Positions 41,080 through 41,588 of a stretch of DNA of 41,588 nt are shown here, one piece after another. The stretch covers positions 1-41,588 of the forward strand of contig CBFFRP010000420.1 of NCBI GenBank assembly GCA_965644295.1, in the 5' to 3' direction. The DNA comes from Paraphysomonas bandaiensis (lineage: Eukaryota > Chrysophyceae). The notes below the pieces were generated by a model. It had not been told where the DNA came from. It made no database searches and saw nothing but the letters and a program-made list of their open reading frames with translations. How positions within the stretch are numbered: position 1 is the first letter of the stretch; each line of letters starts with the position of its first letter. A program made the position numbers and the translations under genes.

Positions 41080-41588
41080 TGACTGGCGTAAGATAAATCG
41101 GGGGCCTCGTCGTGGATGAACTGATACGGTGATATGAATCCCTTTGCAGTGGCGCATGGCAGGCGATTTTTCATATGCGTGACGGTGGACATAGCCTGTT
41201 CCCAGAAGTTGGGTGGTAGGCCCGAGTTGCAAATGGATGCAAGCGTTCTTTCCTTGGTCGTGCGCCATGGTCGTTCTTGTATGGGGTTGTCTTCTGGCGT
41301 GTACGGAGCGTTGAAGGTCCAGGTTGATCCTAATTTTCTCAGCAAGTTCAGTACACGATGTGATACTAGCTCACGGCCACCATCAGCATGATAGTGTATT
41401 AGCCGTTTGCCTTTCGAATGCAGATAATCCACAATTTTCTGAATGCACTCAATGACAAAATCCTCGGTTCTGTGTTTTCCATAGAATGTCCAACTGTATC
41501 TTGAAGCTGCATCGGTAGCTCCAAAGACTACGGTGTTTCCTGTGACTATTGCTGGAGGTGAAAATGGTCCAGTAAAATCAACTGCTAT
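41080..41588 (-). pseudogene. Ty1/copia integrase fragment, runs off the window
   Basis: The frame is open from the window edge. It carries the integrase core: first Asp in AVDFTGPF (~41577), second in HADGGREL (~41385-41362) and Glu in QERPWRTTKERT (~41276), followed by LPPNFWEQAMSTVTHMKNRLP, all in copia spacing. Homology stops after APDLSYASH (~41080), only ~50 bp before the p24 start codon, and the rest of pol is missing on that side. The frame then continues by chance into p24 sequence. Whether the part beyond 41588 is intact cannot be seen. Confidence 0.85.

Noticed and set aside
40860-41432. A single 190-aa protein running from copia integrase into the next region
   Set aside because: The integrase part ends near 41080. 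The remainder is the p24 first exon read in the wrong frame.

Overview
This window is nuclear DNA from a flagellated eukaryotic microbe. The evidence is a 28S-ITS2-5.8S-ITS1-18S rDNA block, short GT-AG introns (most 46-63 nt) and the standard genetic code. It carries genes for a ciliary dynein intermediate chain, a WAVE/SCAR subunit, a DDX51-type helicase, a p24 cargo receptor and EF-1alpha. The EF-1alpha lacks the roughly 12-residue insertion typical of opisthokonts (the loop runs directly through [15 protein letters not shown]), so an animal or fungus is unlikely. A stramenopile or another SAR-type protist fits, but this is inference. All gene models below were spliced by eye, and reading phase closes at every junction given.

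Layout. 1-1149: minus-strand rDNA, with the 18S gene broken off at 1149. 1150-5605: a MuDR-like MULE transposon. Its two genes are convergent and start inside inverted-repeat ends: a 137-aa accessory protein on + and an apparently intact, four-exon, 883-aa transposase on -. 6930-8592 (-): a PHD/IQ/C2/PH protein. 9330-12062 (+): DNAI3/WDR63. 14046-14410 (-): BRK1 (HSPC300), a 75-aa two-exon gene that is easy to miss. 14818-16973 (+): DDX51/Dbp6 helicase. 18532-19857 (-): EF-1alpha. 20452-28255 (+): a seven-exon, 2494-aa coiled-coil protein with a CHORD-like Cys/His domain near its C-terminus. 29033-29906: an 874-bp inverted-repeat element that carries a minisatellite. 30543-39156: three nested layers, in which a ~0.5-kb repeat was split by a Ty1/copia element whose 3' LTR was then split by a Ty3/gypsy element with nearly identical LTRs. 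39717-41029 (-): a five-exon p24/TMED gene. 41080-41588 (-): a Ty1/copia integrase fragment that runs off the window.

The host genes are not an operon. Two (DNAI3, and tentatively the large coiled-coil protein) point to cilia, one (BRK1) to actin, one (DDX51) to ribosome assembly, one (EF-1alpha) to translation and one (p24) to ER-Golgi traffic. BRK1 and DDX51 are divergent and share a 407-bp promoter interval. The mobile fraction is large: two LTR superfamilies, a MULE, an inverted-repeat element and five copies of an unclassified same-orientation repeat (6236, 12987, 17292, 29932, and 30543 plus 38879). Most of the unusual biology here is in these elements.
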